From: Candidatus Methylobacter oryzae
GTDB taxonomy: Bacteria; Pseudomonadota; Gammaproteobacteria; Methylococcales; Methylomonadaceae
Reading direction: 5' to 3'
Assembly: GCA_945861405.1 (NCBI GenBank)
Contig: CAMAUL010000014.1
Location: 1-55,797 of the forward strand
DNA length: 55,797 bases
The notes beneath the pieces were generated by a model. That model was not told where the DNA came from. It saw nothing but the letters and a program-made list of their open reading frames with translations, and ran no database searches. The position numbers and the translations under genes were made by a program. Shown piece after piece: positions 9,971 through 19,739 of the stretch. Every line of letters starts with the position of its first letter. The stretch's first letter is position 1.

Positions 9971-9975
9971 GCAAT

Positions 9976-12621
9976 GTGACCGCCTTGAACAAGCGCATCA
10001 ATACATCGCTTTTTGCCGAAAAGGACAGCCTGCAACAAGTCAAACAGTTGCTAAAGCAAAAAGACGCCGAACTGCGGCAAAAATTTAACCCGCATAAATC
10101 GGTTTCCAAGCTGCTCAAAGACAAATCCGACTTTATTGATAACATTCTAAGTTGTTGCTGGGAACATTTTCTCGGCGACTACGCCAGCCAGCTTTCGCTG
10201 TGCGCCGTTGGCGGTTACGGCAGAAAAGAACTATTCCCCTACTCTGACATCGATCTGGTTGTGCTGCTTAATTCCGAGGACATCCAGCCATATCAGGAAG
10301 GCTTATCCAGCTTCTTTACTTTTCTCTGGGACATCGGCCTAAAACTGGGGCAAAGCGTCCGCACCATCAAGCAATGCGTTGAAGCGGCGATAGACGACCA
10401 AACCATCATGACCAGTCTGATGGAAATAAGGCTGATTGCAGGCAATACCGTACTGTATAAAACCCTAAAACAGCAAACTACCTCGGATAAAATTTGGCCT
10501 TCAGACCGGTTTTTCGCCGCTAAAATGGAAGAGCAGCGGCAGCGTTACGCCAAATTTCACGACACCGCCTACAACCTTGAACCCAATATCAAAGAAGGGC
10601 CGGGTGGCTTGCGCGACCGGCATGTCATCGCTTGGGTGTTCAAGCGCCATTACAATTCATCGACACTCAGGGAGCTGATTAAATACGGATTCCTACCCAG
10701 CTCTGAATATCAAGAGCTGGTCGACGCTCTTGAAGTGCTCTGGCGGATCCGTTACGCGCTGCATCTGCTAACCAACCGCTGTGAAGACCGACTGATTTTC
10801 GATTATCAGCGCGATCTTGCCGAGCAATTCGGTTTCAGCACCGAGCACCAGGAATACAACCAGGATGTCGAACAGTTCATGCAGTTTTATTTTAAAACGG
10901 TACTGGGACTTGAGCGTCTCAATGAAATGCTGCTGCAATTGTTTAACGAGCGCTTCGTTCCTGGTGAAGCTATATACAAAACCATTCCTCTTAACGATAA
11001 ATTCGTCGCTATCAACGGCTATCTCGAAGCCATTGATGACGCTCTTTTCGAGCGGCACCCACTCGCCTTGCTGGAACTCTTTTTAGTTCTGGAACAAAAC
11101 TCATCAATCAAAGGCGTCAGGGCGACCACCATACGCTTGGTACGTAAAAACCTGCATTTAATCGACGACGAATTCCGCCGCAACAAAGCCGCCAACCGGT
11201 TGTTTATCGAGGCATTCCGCCAACCGCGAGGCATTACCGATCAATTAAGGCGCATGAACCGCTACGGAGTTTTAGCCGCCTACATCCCCCATTTCGCCAA
11301 TATTGTCGCCCGCATGCAGTATGATTTGTTTCATATTTACACGGTAGACGAACACACCCTGTTTGTAATCCGCAACTTGCGCCGTTTTGCCTTGGAAAAA
11401 CACCTTGATGAATTGCCTTTCTGCAATGATGTTTTCCTGATGATTTCGAAACCGGAACTACTGTATCTTGCCGGTTTATTTCATGACATTGCCAAAGGCA
11501 GGAGCGGCGATCATTCCGCCCTTGGCGAACAAATCGTCAGGGAGTTCTGCATCCAGCACGAACTTTCTTCACACGACACCAACCTGATCTGCTGGCTGGT
11601 GCGCAACCATCTGGTGATGTCGATGACTGCGCAGCGTAAAGACATCAGCGATCCGGACGTCATTCATCAATTCGCGCAAACCGTCGGCAGCATCGAATAC
11701 CTGAATTACCTGTACCTGCTGACCGTGGCCGATATTCGCGCCACCAACCCGGAGCTGTGGAATGCCTGGAAAGACGCCCTGCTAAAAGAGCTTTATTCGG
11801 TGACCTACAGCACCTTGCACCGAGGTTTGCAAAACCCCGTGACCTTGGCTGACCGCCTGCTCGAAAACAAAAGAGAAGCCAAAGACGAACTAATTAAACT
11901 CGGCATATCCGAACCGACTATCCTAAGCTCCTGGCAGCATACCGGCGACGATTATTTTTTAAGATATTCAGCCGATGAAATCGCTTGGCACACCATTGCC
12001 ATAGCCTCATCCAGAGAAGAGGAACTGCCGCTGGTTTTACTGCGCCCGCAAACCCAACGCGGCAGCGCCGAAGTGTTCGTCTACACGAAGAACGAAGAAG
12101 CTATTTTTTCGCTGAGCACAGCCACCCTCGACCAACTGGGTCTGACCATACTCGATGCCAGAATCATGACTACGACCGATGACTACGTACTCAATAGTTT
12201 TCTGGTTCTTGAGCAGTCGGGCGACCCTATCAATGAACTGTTCCGGGAAGTGCATATTTGCAATGTGCTGCGTAACAATCTGCTGCATCATGAAGTGAAA
12301 CAGCACAAAAACATTCATCGCCAATCGCGGCAGGCCAAACATTTCCCTATCCCGACCAGCATTCAATTTCATGTCGACCCATTAAACAGGCACACGATTA
12401 TCGAGCTGATCACCACCGATCATGCCGGACTGTTATCGAAAATAGGCCGCGCCTTTGTGCAAAAAGACATCCATTTGCACAACGCAAAAATAACCACCAT
12501 AGGCAGCCGGGCTGAAGATATGTTTTACATCACAGACAATAGGTCGCAGCCGATCACCGACCCGGTCAGGCAGGAACAAATACGCAAAGAGATCTTGAAA
12601 ATGTTGGGGGCCACGGGCTAA
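9976..12621 (+). CDS. glnD: Bifunctional uridylyltransferase / uridylyl-removing enzyme GlnD
   Basis: Nitrogen sensor that uridylylates PII proteins when glutamine is low and removes the group when it is high. The start is a GTG 5 bases after map. Of 881 residues, the nucleotidyltransferase motif GGYGRKELFPYSDIDLVV starts at 79, the linked helical region contains KEGPGGLRD, the HD hydrolase motif HDIAKG is near 503, and two ACT domains occupy about 700-770 and 800-881 (the second with TTDHAGLLSKIGRAF). All domains are complete. The gltBD genes at 38-44 kb belong to the same nitrogen circuit. Transcription converges with the cellulose cluster. Confidence 0.97.
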   Translation: MTALNKRINTSLFAEKDSLQQVKQLLKQKDAELRQKFNPHKSVSKLLKDKSDFIDNILSCCWEHFLGDYASQLSLCAVGGYGRKELFPYSDIDLVVLLNSEDIQPYQEGLSSFFTFLWDIGLKLGQSVRTIKQCVEAAIDDQTIMTSLMEIRLIAGNTVLYKTLKQQTTSDKIWPSDRFFAAKMEEQRQRYAKFHDTAYNLEPNIKEGPGGLRDRHVIAWVFKRHYNSSTLRELIKYGFLPSSEYQELVDALEVLWRIRYALHLLTNRCEDRLIFDYQRDLAEQFGFSTEHQEYNQDVEQFMQFYFKTVLGLERLNEMLLQLFNERFVPGEAIYKTIPLNDKFVAINGYLEAIDDALFERHPLALLELFLVLEQNSSIKGVRATTIRLVRKNLHLIDDEFRRNKAANRLFIEAFRQPRGITDQLRRMNRYGVLAAYIPHFANIVARMQYDLFHIYTVDEHTLFVIRNLRRFALEKHLDELPFCNDVFLMISKPELLYLAGLFHDIAKGRSGDHSALGEQIVREFCIQHELSSHDTNLICWLVRNHLVMSMTAQRKDISDPDVIHQFAQTVGSIEYLNYLYLLTVADIRATNPELWNAWKDALLKELYSVTYSTLHRGLQNPVTLADRLLENKREAKDELIKLGISEPTILSSWQHTGDDYFLRYSADEIAWHTIAIASSREEELPLVLLRPQTQRGSAEVFVYTKNEEAIFSLSTATLDQLGLTILDARIMTTTDDYVLNSFLVLEQSGDPINELFREVHICNVLRNNLLHHEVKQHKNIHRQSRQAKHFPIPTSIQFHVDPLNRHTIIELITTDHAGLLSKIGRAFVQKDIHLHNAKITTIGSRAEDMFYITDNRSQPITDPVRQEQIRKEILKMLGATG

Positions 12622-12724
12622 TGTAAAGCAGGTTATGGGCTGCGATGATTAGGAATCTTTTTTGTTTAAAAGTCTTCTGATGTCAATGGGTTAAGCGATA
12701 TTTTTATGCGACTAATTACACGCA

Positions 12725-13825
12725 TTATCGCTCAACACTCAGCATTCCATCCTTATTAAATTGATATTTATGTTCCACCCATCCTTTACCCAATAACGTC
12801 AGGACGCTGTCATAATAATGATCGGGTTTATTGGAAGATTCACGCGCTTCTAAATTCTTTAAAAATTCGTTTTGTCTTAACAAATCGTTAGCGCTGGATA
12901 AAAAAGGTAAAACGGCCGCGCTAAAACCCAATTGCTTATAACCTGTTTGCACTTTCATTGCTGTATCGTACTGTTCCGAGACATAACCATCAGTTTGAAT
13001 GGTTTTTAGCATGGGCGAAAAATGCGTCATTAATGTTTGTTTATCGGGATCATCATTGCTCAACATGCCCAGCCAAAGGTAGACGCGAATGGCATTATAA
13101 CCGCCAACTTTACTGTCTTTCTCATCGGCGCTAACCAAGCCATTATTGTCGATAATAGCCCATTCCGGACTAAATCCATGCGGCGCCGATTGTTTTAAAA
13201 ATTTAATACTGTTTTGAGCAATCTCCTGCCATGGCGAATGAGGATATAACACAGCAAAACGTCTAAAAATTTGGATCGGCAAATAACTAGGATTCAATCG
13301 CCACGAATGATCTGTTAATTGGAATCCCCTTAAACCCGGCAAAATCATCCATCCATAATGAGGCACTTGCACCGCTTCTTCCTGCAGTATCCGCATTGCC
13401 ATAAAATAACTTAACGACTGATAGCGATACTCACCCCATAACCGTCCCGCTTCGGCCAGCGTGTAAGCAATCCATAAATCAGAATCCGATGCCGAATTAC
13501 TATCTAAAATGCCATATTGAGAAGTTTCTTTTTTCAACCCCCATAACCACGCCGGCAAATGTTCAGTTAAGTCATTATTTGCTAAATTATTCTCCGTCCA
13601 ATTTAACAAGCGATCAAAGGTTTTCCGGTCATCAGCAACTAAGGCAAATAACAATGCATAAGATTGCCCTTCCGAAGTCGTAATCAATTGCTCACTACTG
13701 CCATCGATTACGCGTCCTTCAGGTGAAATATAAGTTGTTTTAAAATGCTCCCAATCTGCCCAAGACTCACTGGCTTGAGAAGGGATCGAAATAAGCGTTA
13801 GCGCAATTATCAATAAAATTTTCAT
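12725..13825 (-). CDS. bcsZ: Periplasmic cellulase BcsZ (GH8), cluster 1, with general base replaced
   Basis: Endo-1,4-glucanase of the E. coli-type cellulose operon. The 366-residue protein has a signal peptide (about 1-18), the general-acid motif SEGQSY with Glu52, and DSNSASDSDLWIAY, closely matching E. coli BcsZ. At the position of the E. coli catalytic base Asp243 (motif SYDAIRVY) this protein reads GYNAIRVY, with Asn244 encoded by AAT (13094-13096), one transition from GAT. Activity by the usual inverting mechanism is therefore doubtful. It is the last gene of the cluster, 21 bases after bcsB. The family comparison is from memory. Confidence 0.9.
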   Translation of the reverse strand: MKILLIIALTLISIPSQASESWADWEHFKTTYISPEGRVIDGSSEQLITTSEGQSYALLFALVADDRKTFDRLLNWTENNLANNDLTEHLPAWLWGLKKETSQYGILDSNSASDSDLWIAYTLAEAGRLWGEYRYQSLSYFMAMRILQEEAVQVPHYGWMILPGLRGFQLTDHSWRLNPSYLPIQIFRRFAVLYPHSPWQEIAQNSIKFLKQSAPHGFSPEWAIIDNNGLVSADEKDSKVGGYNAIRVYLWLGMLSNDDPDKQTLMTHFSPMLKTIQTDGYVSEQYDTAMKVQTGYKQLGFSAAVLPFLSSANDLLRQNEFLKNLEARESSNKPDHYYDSVLTLLGKGWVEHKYQFNKDGMLSVER

Positions 13826-13846
13826 AACAGCTTAAGACAGCTTGAA

Positions 13847-16162
13847 CTAATCATCATGGCGGTGCGACCACCAATAAGAGACATATTTAAGCATCTGCCA
13901 GAACACCACAATCATTAATATAATCATCAATAATGTTAAAAAACCCAGCAAAATAGGTCTGTCTGAAAATTCAAACCAAATCAATTTAATAATCGGTAAT
14001 TGTCCGACGTAATAGGTTTCTCCCACTTGAGTATTAACAACTTCATCGTCTCTGAATAATGACACGGTGCCAGATATACTATGCGTCTTATATATGAGTG
14101 TTGAGGTGATTTTTTTAAACGCAGCGGGTTTAGAGGCCACGACCGCCACTACGCTTTTATTTTTCTGCCAAGGCGATTCAAAGCCAATCAGCGCACCAAC
14201 TTCACCTTCATTTTTGAATTCGACTTGTTTAAAAACTTCTCGACTTAATTTTATCTGAGTCGGCTGAAATAACGTCATGTATTCGGTATCGCGAATCGGC
14301 AACGTAATCGTTTTTTTAATTTCAGATATCATTGCATTAAATAACATATGCGGATCTGTTTCTTGCATAATGTTGGCCGCCAAAAAACCAATCACTAAGA
14401 CATCTTTATTTTCAATTCCTTTAAAAGGTGCTGAATCAAAAATAGTAAATTTTGTTGCCGTTAATCCAGTAGAAGCACCAAATGAACCTAATAGATCCAG
14501 ATAGGCTTCCATTTCACTGGTAGTGGCATTTCTATCAAGAATAATCGCAGTATCTGATAGATCGGCTAATCGGGTAAAAGGAAAACCCACGCTGGCAAAT
14601 GCTTTTAAATCAGGCATCGCCATATAATGAGAAAAACCAGTTAAATCCATAGTTGAGTCAGCGTCGATTTCGCCGTACATATAGTTAGCTGTCAAATCTA
14701 TACAATCGCCGCTATCAGGCTTGGTAAACTCATAGTCAAATTGAATTTCGTTTTTAGCGTCCAATCTAAAACCTGGAACCAACACTTCATTTGTCACATT
14801 TGAAATTAAATTATCGACGAATGGAATTTTTAATCCGTCGTAGCCTGAACTTTCACCAATCCCTTTTTCTGTTAGGGGGAGGCCTTTAACAAAAAGATCA
14901 TTTACCATGACGGATAATTGTGAATCATCTTCTTTGTTAGGCGGCGAATAACGATATTTGATATTTAGTGGAATACCACGACTCCCCCAAATGAACAAAT
15001 CTGGCGGGATATTAAAACGCACCGTTATCGGACGCGGTGTGCGTCCTTTAGCTTGTAATTGTGTAGGCGAATCGATTAACTCTCCAAATTTGATTTTACG
15101 ATTGATTGGAATCCAATTGGGTGCATCATAAGGTTTTCGAGGTGAAATCTCTTTAATATGAGTAATTTCCGCAGATGAACCGGCCAACAAGGGGGCGCCA
15201 TTCGCTAATCCTTCAATGGCATTGCGTAAATCTTGCTTATCCCGTCCTAGCACTAGCAATAATTTAACGAACGAATTATTAGGATGTGTAATGAGTTGAA
15301 TAGTTGGCGCATTGACCGGTGGCAAATCTTTTAAAAAATCGGGGCGCTTATTATTTGTAGCAAACACAATAGCGTGTTTTCTTGGCAACTGATTAATGAG
15401 CACTGGAAAAGACATGCCCCGCCATTTCGCTAAACTACCCAAATACGATGCCGTAATACCGGCGGCTTCCGATGTTTCACTGTGAGCGTTTTCAGGAAAA
15501 ATAAACGGAACTTCCACGGGTAAATAATCATTCGAATCAAAAAAAGGTTTGGGGAAAAAGGCAAAATCATTTTTTAACGGCAAGGGCTGCACCGTCAAGA
15601 TGAGTTGACTTTGATTACTAATATCAAACCACATGCTCATCTGCGCTTTGGTTGCGCAACGCATTTCACGAAAAGCAATCAATTCAAATGAAATCTCGTT
15701 AGATTTAGATAAAAACCGAGGGTCAAAACTAAGCGTATTTTTGATTGGAATGCCGGCTTTATTGGCTTCAACAGGAATATACCCGGCAATTTGGTTATTT
15801 AAGCGTACGCGCACATGAGAAATGTCGTGCGTTAGCGACGGTGAATAAGTATAAGTTACGTCAATTTTAGCGGCCGTAACCAGCTCATCGAGCCGCGAAC
15901 CAAATCCTATCGTTTTCTGTGCTAAATTGCCTTGTAATTTAATCGATGATGCCAAGCCTAATTGTTCAAAAGTCACAACTTCTTCTTTAATGGGCAAATT
16001 ATCAAGCTTATAAGTAACGTTATCTTCAAAAAAATCACGTTGAGCGCAAAAACTTTGTTCTGTGAAGAGAATCAGCAAAGAAAAAAGCAGAATGCGCGGC
16101 AATCCATTAGCGTAATATTTACTAGCGGCTATGGCTGCAATTTTTATTTTAAACGTTCTCAT
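13847..16162 (-). CDS. bcsB: Cellulose synthase periplasmic subunit BcsB, cluster 1
   Basis: Periplasmic, inner-membrane-anchored partner that guides the glucan from BcsA toward the outer membrane. The 771-residue protein matches the E. coli length (779). It has an N-terminal signal segment (about 22-40) and a C-terminal membrane helix (about 742-765) needed to complete the synthase channel. The carbohydrate-binding and flavodoxin-like repeats show segments such as NNKRPDFLKDLPP and FMRCATK-like cysteines. No frameshift or stop is seen. It overlaps the bcsA 3' end by 14 bases, so translation is probably coupled. Confidence 0.92.
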   Translation of the reverse strand: MRTFKIKIAAIAASKYYANGLPRILLFSLLILFTEQSFCAQRDFFEDNVTYKLDNLPIKEEVVTFEQLGLASSIKLQGNLAQKTIGFGSRLDELVTAAKIDVTYTYSPSLTHDISHVRVRLNNQIAGYIPVEANKAGIPIKNTLSFDPRFLSKSNEISFELIAFREMRCATKAQMSMWFDISNQSQLILTVQPLPLKNDFAFFPKPFFDSNDYLPVEVPFIFPENAHSETSEAAGITASYLGSLAKWRGMSFPVLINQLPRKHAIVFATNNKRPDFLKDLPPVNAPTIQLITHPNNSFVKLLLVLGRDKQDLRNAIEGLANGAPLLAGSSAEITHIKEISPRKPYDAPNWIPINRKIKFGELIDSPTQLQAKGRTPRPITVRFNIPPDLFIWGSRGIPLNIKYRYSPPNKEDDSQLSVMVNDLFVKGLPLTEKGIGESSGYDGLKIPFVDNLISNVTNEVLVPGFRLDAKNEIQFDYEFTKPDSGDCIDLTANYMYGEIDADSTMDLTGFSHYMAMPDLKAFASVGFPFTRLADLSDTAIILDRNATTSEMEAYLDLLGSFGASTGLTATKFTIFDSAPFKGIENKDVLVIGFLAANIMQETDPHMLFNAMISEIKKTITLPIRDTEYMTLFQPTQIKLSREVFKQVEFKNEGEVGALIGFESPWQKNKSVVAVVASKPAAFKKITSTLIYKTHSISGTVSLFRDDEVVNTQVGETYYVGQLPIIKLIWFEFSDRPILLGFLTLLMIILMIVVFWQMLKYVSYWWSHRHDD

Positions 16163-18767
16163 ATTGAATAGAATTATCTTTAATATTTTTAGGCAGCAAA
16201 GTCTTGATGAAGACTGTAGATGTGCCTATCAACAGAAAAGACTTAGTAATAAATTTTGGAAGCGATCTAGCTAAACCAATATAACCATGAAGACAAAACG
16301 CGATAATGGTTTTTATGTTCGATAGGGCGTTGTCGTGAGTGGAATATTGATTCCGCGATACCCATGCATCTGAACGAGAATAAGTACATTGAATATAATC
16401 AAGCTGTTGTTGTAGCGTTAAATTTTCCAATAAGACCCCAAAAAAACCATTGCTCACATTTGTAACCCGCGCAGGAAATGCAAACTCCCGATCACCACGC
16501 GAAATTAGCACATGAATTTTTTCATTTTTTTCAATTGCCGAAGCTTGCGTATCAATGCGAAGCCCAAGCCCTGAACCCGAATAATCCTCCAATATCGCGC
16601 AAATTAAATGCCCAGACGCTTTTCTAACCATGACTTCAGTATTGACTTCGATGCGATGCTGCATTCGCACTTGTTTTATTTCTTGCATCAAGCTAATCGC
16701 TCCACCCAACACTAATAAATTATAGACCGTCCATGCAAAATAAATCAGCACCATTGTATTTTCATCGGTGGAACCGGATAAAAAACGATATACCGCAGCA
16801 GCAATACCCAACAAATTCAGCGCAACCAAAAATAAATAGGGCCTGGAAAATGCCAGATTAAACAAACCTGGTTTGGTTAAATCCTCTTTTGCCGTTACCT
16901 TGAAAGAACCAATTTTAGGGCTGATTAACGTAACTGCCGTTGGAAGAGTGGTATACCATGCCAAAACGATTTGGTAAATTTTCGTCCAAAATGAATAGCG
17001 CTGTTTTCCATGTAAGCATTGGTACGAATTGGCGATACTTGAATATACAATCGCAGGAACAGCATATAGCAAAATTTCAACGGTGGTCGCATGAATTAAG
17101 TAACTGTGAAAAAAAAGGAATCCCAACGGAGCCAATAAGAAAATTAAACGAGGAATACCGCCAAGAAAAAGAAGCATTGCGTTAACATAGTACAAACGTT
17201 GTTCAATGCTCAGCTCTTTCCCTAATAACGGATTATCGATGCGGAAAATTTGTGCCATGCCACATGCCCGAAGAATCCATTGTCCGATATGCTCCGCCAA
17301 GGTTTCAGTTGTTAATCGAGCCGCTTGTGTCACATCAATATAAGCAGAGGTGTAACCCTCGCGGTGTAATCGCAATGCCGTGTGTGCATCTTCGGCGACC
17401 GTTTCGACGGCAATACCACCGACTTCAAGTAAAGGTTCGCGTTTTAAAATTGTGCCTGAACCACAAAACCCTAAGTCGTTGCCATCCTGAACCACACCAT
17501 TTAACCAGCTATCTTCATTAAGCGTTTTTTTAAAATTACCAATATTGTGCTCAAACGGATCGGGTGAATATAAATGATGCGGTGTTTGAATGAGAGCGAG
17601 TTTTTTATCTTCTAAAAAGCCCCCCATTGTCAGTTGCAAAAAAGACCGCACCGGAATATGGTCACAATCAAAGATAGCGACATAATCGCCTTTTGTGATC
17701 ATTAAAGCATGATTGATATTACCTGCTTTGGCATGAAAATTATTGTTTCGCGTAATGTAACCCACGTTCACTTGTTCTGCGAACTCTCGAAACGAAGAGC
17801 GTTTGCCGTCATCAAGAATAAAAATATTAAGTTTATCTTCAGGCCAATCAATACTTATCGCGGCAAGCGTTGTTATCTTAACAATATCCAGCTCTTCATT
17901 ATATGTCGGGATAAAAATATCCACGCTTGGCCAAAGGCTTGCGTCGTCAGGCAGTGGCACTGTTTTTCGTTGCAATGTACAGGCAAATTGGAAATAGCTG
18001 AGTAACAAAATAAACCATGCATAAGTTTCAGCACAAATTAAAATGACACCAAAAAAGACATCAATGTGGCTATCAAGGTTTAATGTGGACGTATATCGCC
18101 ACCATAAATAACGAGTAGAAACAGCTAATGCTAGGGTAACCAATATCAATTTGGATAAATGCCCGACAATAGCGCGGGCTATCATAGCGACAAATGCCGC
18201 CAAAATTACAAAGATGATTTGTGTCGAAATATTAAACGGAACAGTAAGACAAATGAAGCCTAAAAGAAGAAAAAAAAGCACGTAAACATAAGGATCAAAT
18301 TCCTCGTGATAATATTTACGTGGGTGTTCAAGTTTACTCAACACCACGCCTATCGCGTTGATAGCCTCATTAAAGAGTGAAGATACGATATCCTTTGGGC
18401 GATAAAATAACTTTTTGTAAAAAAATAGAGTGTTATAAACGTTTTTTGTTTGTATTGTTCCTAACCATATTGCTTGGATAACAAAGCGAATTGCATCCGC
18501 AAACGTAGGCTTTGCCCAATCAATATGTGGAAATGATTTTTTCAGCGTTTGAGCCGCTTTTATTCTTTGTGGTTCGTGAAAAAAAAACAGTAAAAAAATA
18601 AAAATAATCAGCCCTATAAGCGTCCCATAAAACTGATTTCTGTCATTAAATAATTTATTTTTAAACACCAACCAATCTTCAATAATAATCGGTTGAAAAA
18701 TAATAGAAAGCAAAACAACATCAAAAGACAATTTGTTTTTTCTATAGAACGGATTAATCGCTGACAT
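16149..18767 (-). CDS. bcsA: Cellulose synthase catalytic subunit BcsA, cluster 1, catalytic motifs degraded
   Basis: Family-2 glycosyltransferase of the E. coli type, 872 residues: N-terminal extension, membrane helices, GT domain (about 280-510), more helices, and a C-terminal PilZ domain. DDG (319-321), HAKAGN and DCDH (367-370) are present. The acceptor-site motif that reads QRIRW in E. coli reads QWILR (496-500, bases 17268-17282), followed by AC where AR is expected. TED reads AED (458-460). The segment before FCGS is four residues short (around 431-434), and GWFL reads GGFL. The PilZ c-di-GMP residues (RMQHR, and DYSGSG for DxSxxG) are intact. No stop codon interrupts the gene. It is either a decaying enzyme or a non-catalytic homologue. 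Confidence 0.93.
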   Translation of the reverse strand: MSAINPFYRKNKLSFDVVLLSIIFQPIIIEDWLVFKNKLFNDRNQFYGTLIGLIIFIFLLFFFHEPQRIKAAQTLKKSFPHIDWAKPTFADAIRFVIQAIWLGTIQTKNVYNTLFFYKKLFYRPKDIVSSLFNEAINAIGVVLSKLEHPRKYYHEEFDPYVYVLFFLLLGFICLTVPFNISTQIIFVILAAFVAMIARAIVGHLSKLILVTLALAVSTRYLWWRYTSTLNLDSHIDVFFGVILICAETYAWFILLLSYFQFACTLQRKTVPLPDDASLWPSVDIFIPTYNEELDIVKITTLAAISIDWPEDKLNIFILDDGKRSSFREFAEQVNVGYITRNNNFHAKAGNINHALMITKGDYVAIFDCDHIPVRSFLQLTMGGFLEDKKLALIQTPHHLYSPDPFEHNIGNFKKTLNEDSWLNGVVQDGNDLGFCGSGTILKREPLLEVGGIAVETVAEDAHTALRLHREGYTSAYIDVTQAARLTTETLAEHIGQWILRACGMAQIFRIDNPLLGKELSIEQRLYYVNAMLLFLGGIPRLIFLLAPLGFLFFHSYLIHATTVEILLYAVPAIVYSSIANSYQCLHGKQRYSFWTKIYQIVLAWYTTLPTAVTLISPKIGSFKVTAKEDLTKPGLFNLAFSRPYLFLVALNLLGIAAAVYRFLSGSTDENTMVLIYFAWTVYNLLVLGGAISLMQEIKQVRMQHRIEVNTEVMVRKASGHLICAILEDYSGSGLGLRIDTQASAIEKNEKIHVLISRGDREFAFPARVTNVSNGFFGVLLENLTLQQQLDYIQCTYSRSDAWVSRNQYSTHDNALSNIKTIIAFCLHGYIGLARSLPKFITKSFLLIGTSTVFIKTLLPKNIKDNSIQYENV

Positions 18768-18776
18768 GGCTTTGAA

Positions 18777-19532
18777 CTAACGATTAAAATAACTAATCAA
18801 CCAAATCGCACAATTTCTGAATTCTTTTGCAGATGCGGAATTTGGCGCGTGTAACGACACTGTAGTTTGGTGTGCAAATGCTTCTTTAATATTTTCATCA
18901 AAATGAATATTTACCGGAATCATTTTATTTGACAGCACTTTCTTAAATATCAAAATCATTTCATAATCCATTTCACTATCTGGCATTAATTTATTCATTA
19001 AATAATATGATTTGTTGCTAAGTGAGTTGTCATCATGAATGTAAACAGATTGCATAGAATCGATCAGTTGCGATAAACAAGCTACGCTTGGCTCGAATAT
19101 CCTTAAGATAATATCGCTCAAATTTAATGCTTGAATGCTTAGCGTATTTAATTCGCTAGGCACATTTAATATAATCCAAAATTTATCCGGCAAATCAAGT
19201 GAACTTAGTGCATCACTTAACCAATCATCACTGAGGTAGTCGTTCATTAAAGCTTGATGATTTTTGTAATTGATTTGGCCAAAAGGAAGAAAGTGGACTC
19301 CTTGTTCGCATTGAAATGCGGCATTATTCCATGGCTTTTTATCATTTATATTGAATGCCCAACCCGAAGGGTTTTGCCAATCCATATTAAAATGTAGGCG
19401 TAACAAATTGCTTGGATTTAAATCAAAAACCAGCACATCTTGATCTAACTCCTGAAGAATCCGCGCCACATTGGCAACAATTGTTGATGCCCCCGCACCT
19501 GATTGAATACCTTGAACACACAGAATATGCAT
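18777..19532 (-). CDS. bcsQ: Cellulose biosynthesis protein BcsQ (ParA/MinD-like)
   Basis: MinD/ParA-family protein that places and supports the E. coli cellulose secretion complex with BcsR. The 251-residue protein begins MHILCVQG and has a deviant Walker A, SGAGAST (E. coli BcsQ has GGVGTTT), followed by VLVFDLNPSNLLRL, the close equivalent of the E. coli segment. The P-loop Gly-to-Ser change is notable, but E. coli BcsQ also departs from the consensus. It lies between bcsR (abutting) and bcsA (9 bases). Confidence 0.85.
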   Translation of the reverse strand: MHILCVQGIQSGAGASTIVANVARILQELDQDVLVFDLNPSNLLRLHFNMDWQNPSGWAFNINDKKPWNNAAFQCEQGVHFLPFGQINYKNHQALMNDYLSDDWLSDALSSLDLPDKFWIILNVPSELNTLSIQALNLSDIILRIFEPSVACLSQLIDSMQSVYIHDDNSLSNKSYYLMNKLMPDSEMDYEMILIFKKVLSNKMIPVNIHFDENIKEAFAHQTTVSLHAPNSASAKEFRNCAIWLISYFNR

Positions 19533-19715
19533 TTAGGTTATTTTATTATGTTGGTTTACGAAGTTTTGAACGCCAACCGATATAATTTGATCGACTAGCG
19601 GCCATTTTTTTTTAATTTTTATGATAGCTTCATTTTCTTTGACTTCGATATAGTTGCTGTTTTCAATGCCAATGTTTTTGCATGGCCCATCTAGGCCATT
19701 TTCTTTATGCTTCAT
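19533..19715 (-). CDS. bcsR: BcsR-like small regulatory protein
   Basis: Sixty-residue cytoplasmic protein directly upstream of bcsQ. The segment KKKWPLVDQI matches the conserved C-terminal KRWPLLAEF region of E. coli BcsR, which pairs with BcsQ and stabilises the synthase complex. The N-terminal half is not recognisable. Position and the WPL motif are the main evidence. Confidence 0.7.
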   Translation of the reverse strand: MKHKENGLDGPCKNIGIENSNYIEVKENEAIIKIKKKWPLVDQIISVGVQNFVNQHNKIT

Positions 19716-19739
19716 TTATCTAACCCTGCCAATTAACAA

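Noticed and set aside
16149-18767. Treating cluster 1 bcsA as an outright pseudogene
   Set aside because: No stop, frameshift or truncation exists in 872 codons, and the PilZ motifs are intact. Altered motifs alone do not exclude expression or another role, so it is listed as a CDS.
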